A program made the translations under genes and the position numbers. From NCBI GenBank assembly GCA_002256205.1, contig NKIW01000001.1, positions 653,667 through 717,666 on the forward strand: a stretch of 64,000 bases of DNA, read 5' to 3'. Positions 54,504 through 62,169 of this stretch are shown one piece after another (the first letter of the stretch is position 1; each line of letters opens with the position of its first letter). The stretch is from Rhizobiales bacterium PAR1. Its GTDB lineage: Bacteria; Pseudomonadota; Alphaproteobacteria; Rhizobiales; Beijerinckiaceae. The notes beneath the pieces were generated by a model. The model was not told where the DNA came from. It ran no database searches and saw only the letters and a list, made by a program, of their open reading frames with translations.

Positions 54504-55778
54504 TCAATTCGATTTCTTGGAAAGATTGGCCCCGTCGACGCGGACGGCCTTGCCTTCGTAGTCGTAGATCGTGCCCGCAGCCTCGAACATCGACAGCGGT
54601 ACGGTCATGCCGATATCGCGCACCTTGCGGAAGCTGATCGCGATATCCGGCGGCGAGACAACGCCCACCTTCAGCTCGCTCGCCTTCGCGCGGGCGTTGA
54701 GAATATCGACCGAATAGATCGCCGCGAGATGGGCGTTCGATTCAAAGCTGATGCCGATCGACATCGCCGCCGTGGAATCGCCGTCGCGGACGATTTCCGG
54801 CACAACCGCCACCACCGGCACCGGGCCGGCATATTTGTTGATGGTGTCGATTTCCTTGAAAACCGAGGTCGAGCCCGTGAGCCAGAACAGCGAGTTCTTG
54901 AGATCAGGATCGTTGCGCTGCATCTGGGCCGTGGCGGCGCTGACGAGCTTGGTCAGCTCCGTCTGCGCATTCGCCGGATCATTGACCGACAGTTCCAGCA
55001 CGCGGATACCGCGCTTCTTGGCATATTCGACAACCGGCTTCGACTGCGTCTCAACCGCGCTGAGGTTCTTGGAGTCGACCAGCACCGCGATGTTGCGCAG
55101 CTTGGGCTTCAGCTCGTTGACATACGCCATCTGGACATCCATCGGCATGTTCAGCGACGTGAAGGCAAAGTTGGTGCCCGAACCCTGATCGTAGCCGGGG
55201 GACTGACCCAGCACGACCGGATCTTTCGAGCACACCGAAACCACCGGCAGCTTGCCGTTCTTGTACTTGCTCCACAGCCAGGCCGTCGATTCCGAGCCCA
55301 TTGTCAGGATGAGATCGTAGCCATCGGCCTCCGCTTTGGCGATCTGCTCCTGTCCGAGCTTGTCGTCGAGCTTGAAGTTGGCGATCGTCACCTCGGCATC
55401 AAGAAGCTTGTCCTCGAAGACGTTGAAAATCTTGGTGATCGAGACGTCATAGGCCGAGGAGGCACGCGGGTAGAGCACCAGCACCTTGCGCTGCGGGCTG
55501 GCAAGCCCGAGGCGTGTCGGCTTGGCGTGCACGATGTTCGAATCCGCCGGATCAGCCTCGATCTTCCAGGTCGCAAGGACCGAGGAATTATAGCGGAACC
55601 AGCTCCAGTACGGCTGCTTTTCCGGCACCACGCGTTCGGCAGGTTCCGACTGCGCGAGAATCGGGCCACGCAGCGGCGCAGTGCTGTTATCAGCAAGCCG
55701 TGTCTGGCCTTGCGCGGCGGTGAGCATCGCCAGAGCGCAGGTCGACGCCAGAAGGAGAGAACGAGACCACATCCGCAT
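54504..55778 (-). CDS. ABC_sub_bind-type periplasmic binding protein without a cognate ABC transporter
   Basis: The ATG at 55778 gives Met-Arg-Met-Trp-Ser-Arg-Ser-Leu-Leu-Leu-Ala, a Sec signal peptide ending near residue 25; the longer frame would start inside the upstream gene (424 residues). After an 80-residue lead, a two-lobed type I periplasmic binding fold begins at Val-Leu-Val-Leu-Tyr-Pro-Arg-Ala. It contains Leu-Ile-Leu-Thr-Met-Gly-Ser-Glu-Ser-Thr-Ala and Asn-Ile-Ala-Val-Leu-Val-Asp-Ser-Lys-Asn, as in ABC_sub_bind (TrpX-like) proteins. No permease or ATPase is nearby. It lies 1 nt after the MFS gene, so it may present a ligand to that transporter or to a sensor. The ligand is unknown. 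Confidence 0.8.
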   Translation of the reverse strand: MRMWSRSLLLASTCALAMLTAAQGQTRLADNSTAPLRGPILAQSEPAERVVPEKQPYWSWFRYNSSVLATWKIEADPADSNIVHAKPTRLGLASPQRKVLVLYPRASSAYDVSITKIFNVFEDKLLDAEVTIANFKLDDKLGQEQIAKAEADGYDLILTMGSESTAWLWSKYKNGKLPVVSVCSKDPVVLGQSPGYDQGSGTNFAFTSLNMPMDVQMAYVNELKPKLRNIAVLVDSKNLSAVETQSKPVVEYAKKRGIRVLELSVNDPANAQTELTKLVSAATAQMQRNDPDLKNSLFWLTGSTSVFKEIDTINKYAGPVPVVAVVPEIVRDGDSTAAMSIGISFESNAHLAAIYSVDILNARAKASELKVGVVSPPDIAISFRKVRDIGMTVPLSMFEAAGTIYDYEGKAVRVDGANLSKKSN

Positions 55779-55779
55779 A

Positions 55780-58167
55780 TCAGGCCACCACTGTGTCTTC
55801 TTCGGAACTTTCGAGCGGTTCCGGTTCACTGGGGAAAAGTATTGTCAGGAAGAGAATGCCGGCACCGACCCAGCCGATCGAAGCCCAGGAAGCCCCGAAG
55901 AACAGGAACACCTGCCCCATCATCACCGGGCCTAGCATATGGCCGAAGCGCTCGATGAGCCGGTAGGTCGAGGCCACATTGGCGACGCCAAGTTCGGCGG
56001 CGATCCGGCTGTCGGCCACATGGGTGACGACTGGCGCATTGATGAAACCGTGCGCAACGCCGATCACCGACACGCCGACCACGATGAGACCCGTCATCCA
56101 GGCCGGATTGACATCCTTCCCGGCGAACATGTCGAGACCGACAAGGCTGACAATCACAAGACCGACTGCCGTCAGCGCACCACCGGCGACCAGAATGCGT
56201 TCAGTCTGGCGTGAGCGGTCGGCGTAGGTCGAGACCAACGACGAAGCGAGAATGACGGCACCAGCATAGACCATGGTGAACTGGCCGATGTCCTCGCGGG
56301 CATAGCCCTGCTGTGTGAGCAGCATCGGCAGTGCAAACAGAAGGACGCCGGTCAGCACGGCCTTGGCCGGCACACCGATCAGGAACATGCTCTTCAGGAA
56401 CGGGCCGTTGCGCAGCATGGCGACGACATCAAGGAACGCCGCACGCGGACGGCCAGCACCGGCCAGCGAGGGCTCGGACTTCGGCAGCACCGCTGCGGCA
56501 TAGAGCATCGTGATGAACGCGATGCCGGTACCAAGGCGGAAGACGCCGGAGGCATCGATATAGGTCACCAGCAGCGAACCGATGGCCATGCCGGCGATCA
56601 TGCCGGCCTGAAACCCGAACACAATCGCAGAACCAGCCTGGGTCTTGCGGTTCGCCGACGAGTTGGCGAGCACATAGGACTGGACGCCGATGAACAGCGT
56701 GCCCTGACCAAGCCCCGCCAGCACACGGGCCATGATCGCCATTTCAAGCGTGGAGAGCGCCGAGAGCAGCGAGATGCCAAGGCCGGCGAGCAGGAGTCCG
56801 ACGATGATCAGCTTGCGCGAACCCACACGGCCATCGAGACGCCCCGCCGGGATGAGCGAAAGCGCGAAGGCTGCGTAATACCCGAGGAACGGCAGTGAGG
56901 CGTAGCCCGCAGACATGTGCGAATGCGCGACGATCTCGTGCATCAACTGTGGCAGGAACGCGTAGTTCAGATGTTCGATGAACACCGCTAGGAAGAACAC
57001 CGGCTTGACGAGGTTAAGCGTCGCCTTTTCCTTCTCCTCGGTGTCGAGATCTTTCGCGGCCATGCTGACGTATTGCAGGGACCGCGCCACGCCCATGAAC
57101 AGGGCCGCAATGAACGCACAGGCGACGAACAGCGCGACGAAGTTCTTCCCGCTCCGGAACACTTGCTTGTAAACGACGTCCTTCGGCATCGCGACGACGA
57201 CATGGATCGGCACCGCGGCATCCGGCTTGGTCAGCGGCACCTGGAACTCGAACTCATTGGCAAGCGAGCGCCATTTGTTGTCGGGCGGAACCGGCGCGGA
57301 ATGCGCGCGGATCTTATCGCCAATCAACAATGCTGCCGCACGGATTTCGGGATTAAGACGCTTGTAGTCATCGACCAGCGCAATAATGCCGGTGAATTCA
57401 TCAAAGCTCAGTTCATAGTTCACGATGTCGTCGAGACGTTGGGCGAGCGAATCCGCAATCGCTTTCGCACGCGCCTGAGCACCTTGCGTGTAGACCGAGA
57501 GCAGGGTGTGGACCACAAACGCCGAAACGACGATGAACTTCAGCGCAAAGGCAATCGCGACCACACGCGCACGCCGGTTTGGCGGCGCGTTCTGGCCGAA
57601 AACTACGACATAAAGCGAAAACAGCAACGAGCCGATGGCCGCGATGCTGACCAGCGGCAGGAAAGCCTCTTCCACCTTGGTTACGATCAGTGCTCTCGGG
57701 GAGGAGAGCACCAAGATACCCACGGTTTCGAAGCGGTTCTTGATGGGTAGAACGACCTGAAGTATTTCCGAAGTCGTGCGGATTTCCGCAAGACCATCAT
57801 CAGAACGGCGACCGAGTTCCGAGCCAAGCAATCTGATCTTTCCGCCCGCATTGGATGAGAAGACCCGGTTGCCGGTGGCGTCATAGGCCGCAATATTGTC
57901 GATCAACGGATCGGCATCTACCAGCGGGTCGGTAAGCGGAGTGAAACCGACGAACTGATGCATCGGCAGACCCGGCCTGACAAAGGTCTCGATGACGCTT
58001 TGCGCAACCTGACCTTGCGAGATCAGTTTCTCGATCTGGAAGCGCTCGTAGTTCCGGCGCGCTTCGCCAAAGGCGATGTAGACGAGGATCAACAGCGAAA
58101 TCGCCGCGACGACAAACATCGCCACGGCATCCGCTACCCGCCTACCCCTTGTCAGATTCATATCCAT
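55780..58167 (-). CDS. MFS transporter with two N-terminal extracytoplasmic sensor-like domains
   Basis: The 795-residue protein starts with TM1 (about 12-34), a periplasmic domain (35-168, Cache/CHASE-like with Tyr-Asp-Ala-Thr-Gly-Asn-Arg-Val-Phe), then TM2 (169-191) and TM3 (201-224). A second periplasmic domain (225-341) and TM4 (342-361) follow. From about 388 there is a complete 12-helix MFS core with Gly-Arg-Leu-Asp-Gly-Arg-Val-Gly-Ser-Arg-Lys as the loop 2-3 motif. Sensor domains of this kind are normal in chemoreceptors and kinases but rare on MFS proteins. It lies 34 nt downstream of the ATP-grasp gene and 1 nt before the binding protein. Export of a small peptide-like product or ligand-gated transport is inferred. 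Confidence 0.85.
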   Translation of the reverse strand: MDMNLTRGRRVADAVAMFVVAAISLLILVYIAFGEARRNYERFQIEKLISQGQVAQSVIETFVRPGLPMHQFVGFTPLTDPLVDADPLIDNIAAYDATGNRVFSSNAGGKIRLLGSELGRRSDDGLAEIRTTSEILQVVLPIKNRFETVGILVLSSPRALIVTKVEEAFLPLVSIAAIGSLLFSLYVVVFGQNAPPNRRARVVAIAFALKFIVVSAFVVHTLLSVYTQGAQARAKAIADSLAQRLDDIVNYELSFDEFTGIIALVDDYKRLNPEIRAAALLIGDKIRAHSAPVPPDNKWRSLANEFEFQVPLTKPDAAVPIHVVVAMPKDVVYKQVFRSGKNFVALFVACAFIAALFMGVARSLQYVSMAAKDLDTEEKEKATLNLVKPVFFLAVFIEHLNYAFLPQLMHEIVAHSHMSAGYASLPFLGYYAAFALSLIPAGRLDGRVGSRKLIIVGLLLAGLGISLLSALSTLEMAIMARVLAGLGQGTLFIGVQSYVLANSSANRKTQAGSAIVFGFQAGMIAGMAIGSLLVTYIDASGVFRLGTGIAFITMLYAAAVLPKSEPSLAGAGRPRAAFLDVVAMLRNGPFLKSMFLIGVPAKAVLTGVLLFALPMLLTQQGYAREDIGQFTMVYAGAVILASSLVSTYADRSRQTERILVAGGALTAVGLVIVSLVGLDMFAGKDVNPAWMTGLIVVGVSVIGVAHGFINAPVVTHVADSRIAAELGVANVASTYRLIERFGHMLGPVMMGQVFLFFGASWASIGWVGAGILFLTILFPSEPEPLESSEEDTVVA

Positions 58168-58201
58168 GGCCGGTCTACCCCACTCCCAACAGTCCGGCTG
58201 A

Positions 58202-59404
58202 TCAGATCAGCCGGATAAGACGATCGGCGGTCCCGCGCCGTTCGCTCAGCAAAACATCCACGCGATCCGCGAAGATCGACATGATGAGATCGTCATACGT
58301 CATCCCGAATTCTGAGAGCCCGATCGACACCAGGCTGGTGACGCCATCAGCGGGCGCCTTCAGATCCGGCTTCGGATTGGCTTCGAGAACATGCAACTTG
58401 CCGTTCGCATCGGCGCGGATATCGAGACGCACCAGCGTTTCGATGCCGAGTTGACGCCAGACCGCAAGCGCCAGCGCTTCGACCTCGCCGCGAACCTTGG
58501 CATCCTTCACCGGATCGAGCAGACGCGCACGCTCACCCGAAATCGGCTTCACATCCATAGAGGTGAAAATCTTCTCGTCGCTGTCGAGCACACGCTCGAG
58601 CGGAGAGAACACGAACGGCTTGTCGAGACGCTCGAGCTTGCCGCCGCGTGAGACCACCGGACCGCCAATCGCGACGCAATATTCCGCGCCGCCCAGATAC
58701 TGCTCGACGAGCACGAAATTGCGGGTTTTGGCGTAAACGTCATTTACTGCCGCCGCGAGATCAGCACGCTTCTCGACATACATCACGTTGAGCGAGGCCC
58801 GGCCCGAAACCGGCTTGACGATGAACGGACCCTCGGCCTCGCCGAACGCGTTCATGAACACCGGATCGTCTTCCGGAACATACTCGCCACCTTCCGGCAG
58901 CACGATGGCGAAAGTCGCCGTCGGCAGGCCCGCCGAGCGCAGCTGGCGCTTGAAGACGTGCTTGGAATCGAGAATGCCCGCCATCATCGGGTCATGCCCG
59001 ACATAGGGGATGCCGAAGAGTTCCATCATCGCCGGCGCATGCGCCACGGAGCACTGGCCCTGCACACCGCCGGTGTTGAGCCAGGCAAGGTGCACGTCCT
59101 GTTCGCGCAGCATCTCGCCGAGGCGCATGTCATCCGGAAAAAGGCTCACGTTCTTGCAGCCGGCTCGCACCATCGAGGCGGCAATATCGCGCGCGACGGT
59201 CTCGTAGCTCTTCCACGACCGCGGATTGCCCGTCGGCTCGATCACCGCGCCTTCTGCGCTCTTGTTACCGCCATAAATTACAGCCAGTCGCAGCCGCTTG
59301 AACATGCTGCTGATCTGGGCTTCCAGATCCTCGATCCGGCCCGTCCGTCGGTAAACCTGATGTTCTTCTGCCTGCGAATTTTTCCGCAGCATGACCACCG
59401 CCAT
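58202..59404 (-). CDS. ATP-grasp ligase, D-alanine-D-alanine-ligase-like
   Basis: The ATG at 59404 has AGGGG about 8 nt upstream (400 residues). A Ddl-like N-domain holds Leu-Arg-Leu-Ala-Val-Ile-Tyr-Gly-Gly-Asn-Lys (about 37-47). The ATP-grasp core shows Phe-Ile-Val-Lys-Pro-Val-Ser-Gly near 195, Val-Glu-Gln-Tyr-Leu-Gly-Gly-Ala-Glu-Tyr near 235 and the metal site Leu-Glu-Ala-Asn-Pro-Lys-Pro-Asp (Glu341, Asn343). The usual Glu-Val-Asn-Thr-Leu-Pro-Gly of Ddl is replaced, and there is a 35-residue N-terminal lead, so it is not the cell-wall Ddl. It should form an amide or peptide bond from a carboxylate with ATP. Substrates unknown. First gene of the four-gene unit. Confidence 0.88.
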   Translation of the reverse strand: MAVVMLRKNSQAEEHQVYRRTGRIEDLEAQISSMFKRLRLAVIYGGNKSAEGAVIEPTGNPRSWKSYETVARDIAASMVRAGCKNVSLFPDDMRLGEMLREQDVHLAWLNTGGVQGQCSVAHAPAMMELFGIPYVGHDPMMAGILDSKHVFKRQLRSAGLPTATFAIVLPEGGEYVPEDDPVFMNAFGEAEGPFIVKPVSGRASLNVMYVEKRADLAAAVNDVYAKTRNFVLVEQYLGGAEYCVAIGGPVVSRGGKLERLDKPFVFSPLERVLDSDEKIFTSMDVKPISGERARLLDPVKDAKVRGEVEALALAVWRQLGIETLVRLDIRADANGKLHVLEANPKPDLKAPADGVTSLVSIGLSEFGMTYDDLIMSIFADRVDVLLSERRGTADRLIRLI

Positions 59405-59432
59405 CGATAACCCCTATCGTCACCCTGTTGAT

Positions 59433-59455
59433 AAAAAGGACCTCTCAGGGAGGTC
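59433..59455 (-). promoter_or_regulatory. terminator-like hairpin in the leader of the ATP-grasp gene
   Basis: On the minus strand the stem GACCTC / GAGGTC with a 5-nt loop is followed after one base by five T, 29 nt upstream of the ATP-grasp ATG. It can end transcription coming from the amidohydrolase gene (stop at 59678). If the promoter lies in 59460-59677, it would instead be an attenuator in the 5' leader. Confidence 0.6.
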
Positions 59456-59677
59456 TGGGCGGTCTTTGCCGCCTCTTGTTGGGTGATGATTGGGCCCGGA
59501 GCCCTTAAAGAAGGCTTGCCAGAAGGCTGGCGCGGCGGGGCGGCCCCCTTCCGTGGTAAACGTCGGCTTAATTGTTCCGAGCCTGAAAGGCGATTGCAGA
59601 GAGTTTTGGTCAAATGCCGGCTATTTTAGGCTGTTCCGGCGCCAGCATTCCATTAACCGCGATGTGAAGGCCGCGTT

Positions 59678-60508
59678 TTACGCTACCTTGCGCTGCCTGT
59701 GCAGGGCCTGATGCAGCGGCACAGAGAAGCGAAACAGCCCGCTCGCAGTCTGATCGATCTGGTCGAGAGCATGGAGATCCGGCAGCCAGCGTGCGAGGTC
59801 CGCCGCGATTTTAGGATAGGTCCGGCCGTTCTCAAACTGCGTCCACGGCCAGTCGCTGCCCCATAGCAGACGACGAGGCCCCAGCGTCGCGAGCAGCGCA
59901 CCCGCAAGTGGGGCAACGTCGAGCCCCTGACAGCGATAGCCTGCCGAGAGCTTGACAAAAGTCCGCCCGCTCTCCCCTTCCCGCAGCAACTGCCGGAAGC
60001 CGGGATCGCGCAGACCGAGGCGCGGATCGGGCAGGCCGAAATGATCGATGACAATGTGCCCGTCGAAGCTTTCGAGATGCCGGAACACCTCCGGCAGGGC
60101 CGCTCCGCGCGCCTGCACCTCAACATGCCAGCCGAGCGCACCGATGCGTTTGAGCAGCGCCTTGGTCTCCGGTGTCGCGATCTCGGCGATATCCTTGCCG
60201 ATCATGTTGAAACGGATGCCGACAACGCCGCGCTGGTTCATATCGGCGAGATCATCATCCGAAACATCCGGCGCGACCACCACCACACCGCGCAGCGCGT
60301 TGGGATAGCGATCCAGCGCCTCCAGCAGGTAGCTGTTGTCGGTCCCCAGAAACGACGGCTGGATCAGCACGCCGCAGCCGACATCGTTGTCCATCAGCAT
60401 CTGGATGTAGTTTTGCAGGCTCGCATCGTAGCCGGGCGTATAGCGCCGGTTCGCCACCATGGGCAGCGATCGGAGAAAAACATGCGCGTGAGTATCAATG
60501 AAGGGCAT
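59678..60508 (-). CDS. amidohydrolase, 2-pyrone-4,6-dicarboxylate-hydrolase-like (LigI family)
   Basis: The ATG at 60508 begins Met-Pro-Phe-Ile-Asp-Thr-His-Ala-His-Val-Phe (metal-type His7 and His9), 276 residues; the longer frame to 60586 lacks support. The TIM-barrel family motifs Val-Leu-Ile-Gln-Pro-Ser-Phe-Leu-Gly-Thr-Asp-Asn, Asp-His-Phe-Gly-Leu-Pro-Asp, Leu-Ser-Ala-Gly-Tyr-Arg and Trp-Gly-Ser-Asp-Trp-Pro-Trp-Thr fit 2-pyrone-4,6-dicarboxylate hydrolase, which opens lactone rings in protocatechuate 4,5-cleavage. Other members act on related lactones. It is divergent from the tripartite carboxylate transporter 166 nt away, so the two may share regulation and a substrate class. Confidence 0.85.
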   Translation of the reverse strand: MPFIDTHAHVFLRSLPMVANRRYTPGYDASLQNYIQMLMDNDVGCGVLIQPSFLGTDNSYLLEALDRYPNALRGVVVVAPDVSDDDLADMNQRGVVGIRFNMIGKDIAEIATPETKALLKRIGALGWHVEVQARGAALPEVFRHLESFDGHIVIDHFGLPDPRLGLRDPGFRQLLREGESGRTFVKLSAGYRCQGLDVAPLAGALLATLGPRRLLWGSDWPWTQFENGRTYPKIAADLARWLPDLHALDQIDQTASGLFRFSVPLHQALHRQRKVA

Positions 60509-60673
60509 GGCGACCGATGAAGTTCCTGAGACAACAATAACGCGTGAGGAAAAGATGGTAACCAACTTGTAAACGCCGCCTTGCATCTGGCAACATAAGG
60601 ATGAAGAGATGGTTATCGCGGCGAGGTCTGATCCTGAAGGGCCGCATCCTTATTGCGAAAGAGGGAGTTCAGC

Positions 60674-61651
60674 GTGTTTTCTGCCCGTTCCGCCGTTTTC
60701 ATGAGTTCTTTTGCCGCCTGCCTCGCCCTTTCGGCGCCCGCCTTTGCCCAGAGCTACCCGACGCGGCCCGTCACCCTTCTCGTGCCCGCCCCGACCGGCG
60801 GCGGGACCGACGTATTTGCCCGCGTGCTCGCGGAAATCGTCGAGGGTGAACTCAAGCAGAAGTTCGTCGTCGAGAACCGCGGCGGTGCCGGCGGCACCCT
60901 CGGCACGACGCAGATCGTCGCCGCCAAGCCCGATGGCTATACCGTGGGCTTCATCTGGAATTCGCCCCTCACCACCTCCCCGCACAGCCTCAACGTCGCC
61001 TATACGCCGGACAGCTACCGCGCGGTGATGTCGATCGGCTTCTCGTCTTATGTGCTCTGCACCCAGCCCGATTTTCCGGCAAAGGATGCCGCAGGCCTCG
61101 TCGCCGCGCTCAAAGCGCCCGGTGCGAAATTCACCTATGGCAACGATGGCGTGGGCGGCACCATGCAGCTTGCCGCAGAGCGCATCTTCCAGTCGCTCGG
61201 CGTCAAGGTGCGCGGCATTCCCTTCGCGGGCGCGGGCGAAACCGCGAAGAACTTCCTCGGCGGCCACGTCGATTTCTATGGCGGCTCCCTGCCGCCGATC
61301 CTCGCGCATGTGCAGGCCGGCAAGGCCAAATGCCTGCTGCTGACCTCCGCCAGCAAGAACGCCGCGCTGCCCGAGACTGAAGGCCTTTCGGCGATTGGCC
61401 TTGAAAAGGCGGAAACCGTGCTCTGGTGGGGCCTGATCGTGCCGAAGGATACGCCGGAGCCGATCTATGACGCGCTCCAGAAGGCCTTCACCAAGGCCGC
61501 CAACTCGGACCGCTTCAAGGAAGCCATGGCCCAGCAAGGCGGCACCCTGCGTGTGCTCGACGGCAAAGCGACCGACACGCTGATCCGCGATGAGCTGGCC
61601 GCCCTGGGTGAGGTCGCGAAAAGCCTCGGCATCCAGAAAAAGAGCCAGTAA
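60674..61651 (+). CDS. tctC: tripartite tricarboxylate transporter, substrate-binding protein
   Basis: The GTG at 60674 has GAGGGAG about 6 nt upstream and starts a Sec signal (Met-Phe-Ser-Ala-Arg to Ala-Pro-Ala-Phe-Ala-Gln, residues 1-26), 325 residues. A TTG at 60653 is less likely. The mature part begins Ser-Tyr-Pro-Thr-Arg-Pro-Val-Thr-Leu-Leu-Val-Pro-Ala, then Gly-Gly-Gly-Thr-Asp-Val-Phe-Ala-Arg, the TctC/Bug signature. Val-Glu-Asn-Arg-Gly-Gly-Ala-Gly-Gly also fits. It binds a di- or tricarboxylate or aromatic acid in the periplasm and delivers it to TctAB. First gene of tctC-tctB-tctA. Confidence 0.92.
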   Translation: MFSARSAVFMSSFAACLALSAPAFAQSYPTRPVTLLVPAPTGGGTDVFARVLAEIVEGELKQKFVVENRGGAGGTLGTTQIVAAKPDGYTVGFIWNSPLTTSPHSLNVAYTPDSYRAVMSIGFSSYVLCTQPDFPAKDAAGLVAALKAPGAKFTYGNDGVGGTMQLAAERIFQSLGVKVRGIPFAGAGETAKNFLGGHVDFYGGSLPPILAHVQAGKAKCLLLTSASKNAALPETEGLSAIGLEKAETVLWWGLIVPKDTPEPIYDALQKAFTKAANSDRFKEAMAQQGGTLRVLDGKATDTLIRDELAALGEVAKSLGIQKKSQ

Positions 61652-61678
61652 CGGCACAACGAACACGGCGGGGCCATT

Positions 61679-62155
61679 ATGGGTGAACTCACCATCGCAC
61701 GCTGGAAGGCGGAGCTGGTCGCGGGGCTTTTGCTGATCGTGACCGGCGGGTTCTTCCTCTATTTCGGCCTCAAACTCCCCCCGCCCGAAGAGGCCGGCGT
61801 GCCCGGCCCCGGCTCGGCCCCAATTGCACTCGGCGCCATCATCCTGCTGTGCGGCGCCGCCATCGCGATCGGCGGCCTTCGCGCGGCGGACCGCGAGGCG
61901 GTCGAACTCGGCGGTCAGAAGCAGGGAATCGCGCTTTTCAGCCTCGTACTCGGCACGGCGCTCTTTGAGCCTGCCGGCTTCATGCTCTCGACCTTCCTGT
62001 TCCTCTGTTCCGGCTTCATCTGGCTCGGCGGCGCGGATTGGCGGCGGGCCATCCCGGCGGCAGCGATTGTCGCCGTCTCGCTCTGGCTCATTTTCACCAA
62101 GCTTCTCGGCGTCGGGCTGCCCTATGGCCTGATCGCCGAAATCCTTTTCCGCTGA
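61679..62155 (+). CDS. tctB: tripartite tricarboxylate transporter, small membrane subunit
   Basis: The 158-residue protein has four hydrophobic helices (about 12-33, 43-63, 75-105, 120-150), the TctB layout. Gly-Val-Pro-Gly-Pro-Gly-Ser-Ala-Pro-Ile-Ala-Leu-Gly near residue 40 is a conserved loop in the family. TctB supports the large TctA channel subunit. The start is 27 nt past tctC, and tctA begins 14 nt past its stop. Confidence 0.9.
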   Translation: MGELTIARWKAELVAGLLLIVTGGFFLYFGLKLPPPEEAGVPGPGSAPIALGAIILLCGAAIAIGGLRAADREAVELGGQKQGIALFSLVLGTALFEPAGFMLSTFLFLCSGFIWLGGADWRRAIPAAAIVAVSLWLIFTKLLGVGLPYGLIAEILFR

Positions 62156-62169
62156 AGAGTTCATCCATC

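Noticed and set aside
60650..62164. Minus-strand frame across tctC and tctB (about 500 codons)
   Set aside because: Highly charged, repetitive composition typical of an antisense shadow; the plus strand has two clear transporter genes.
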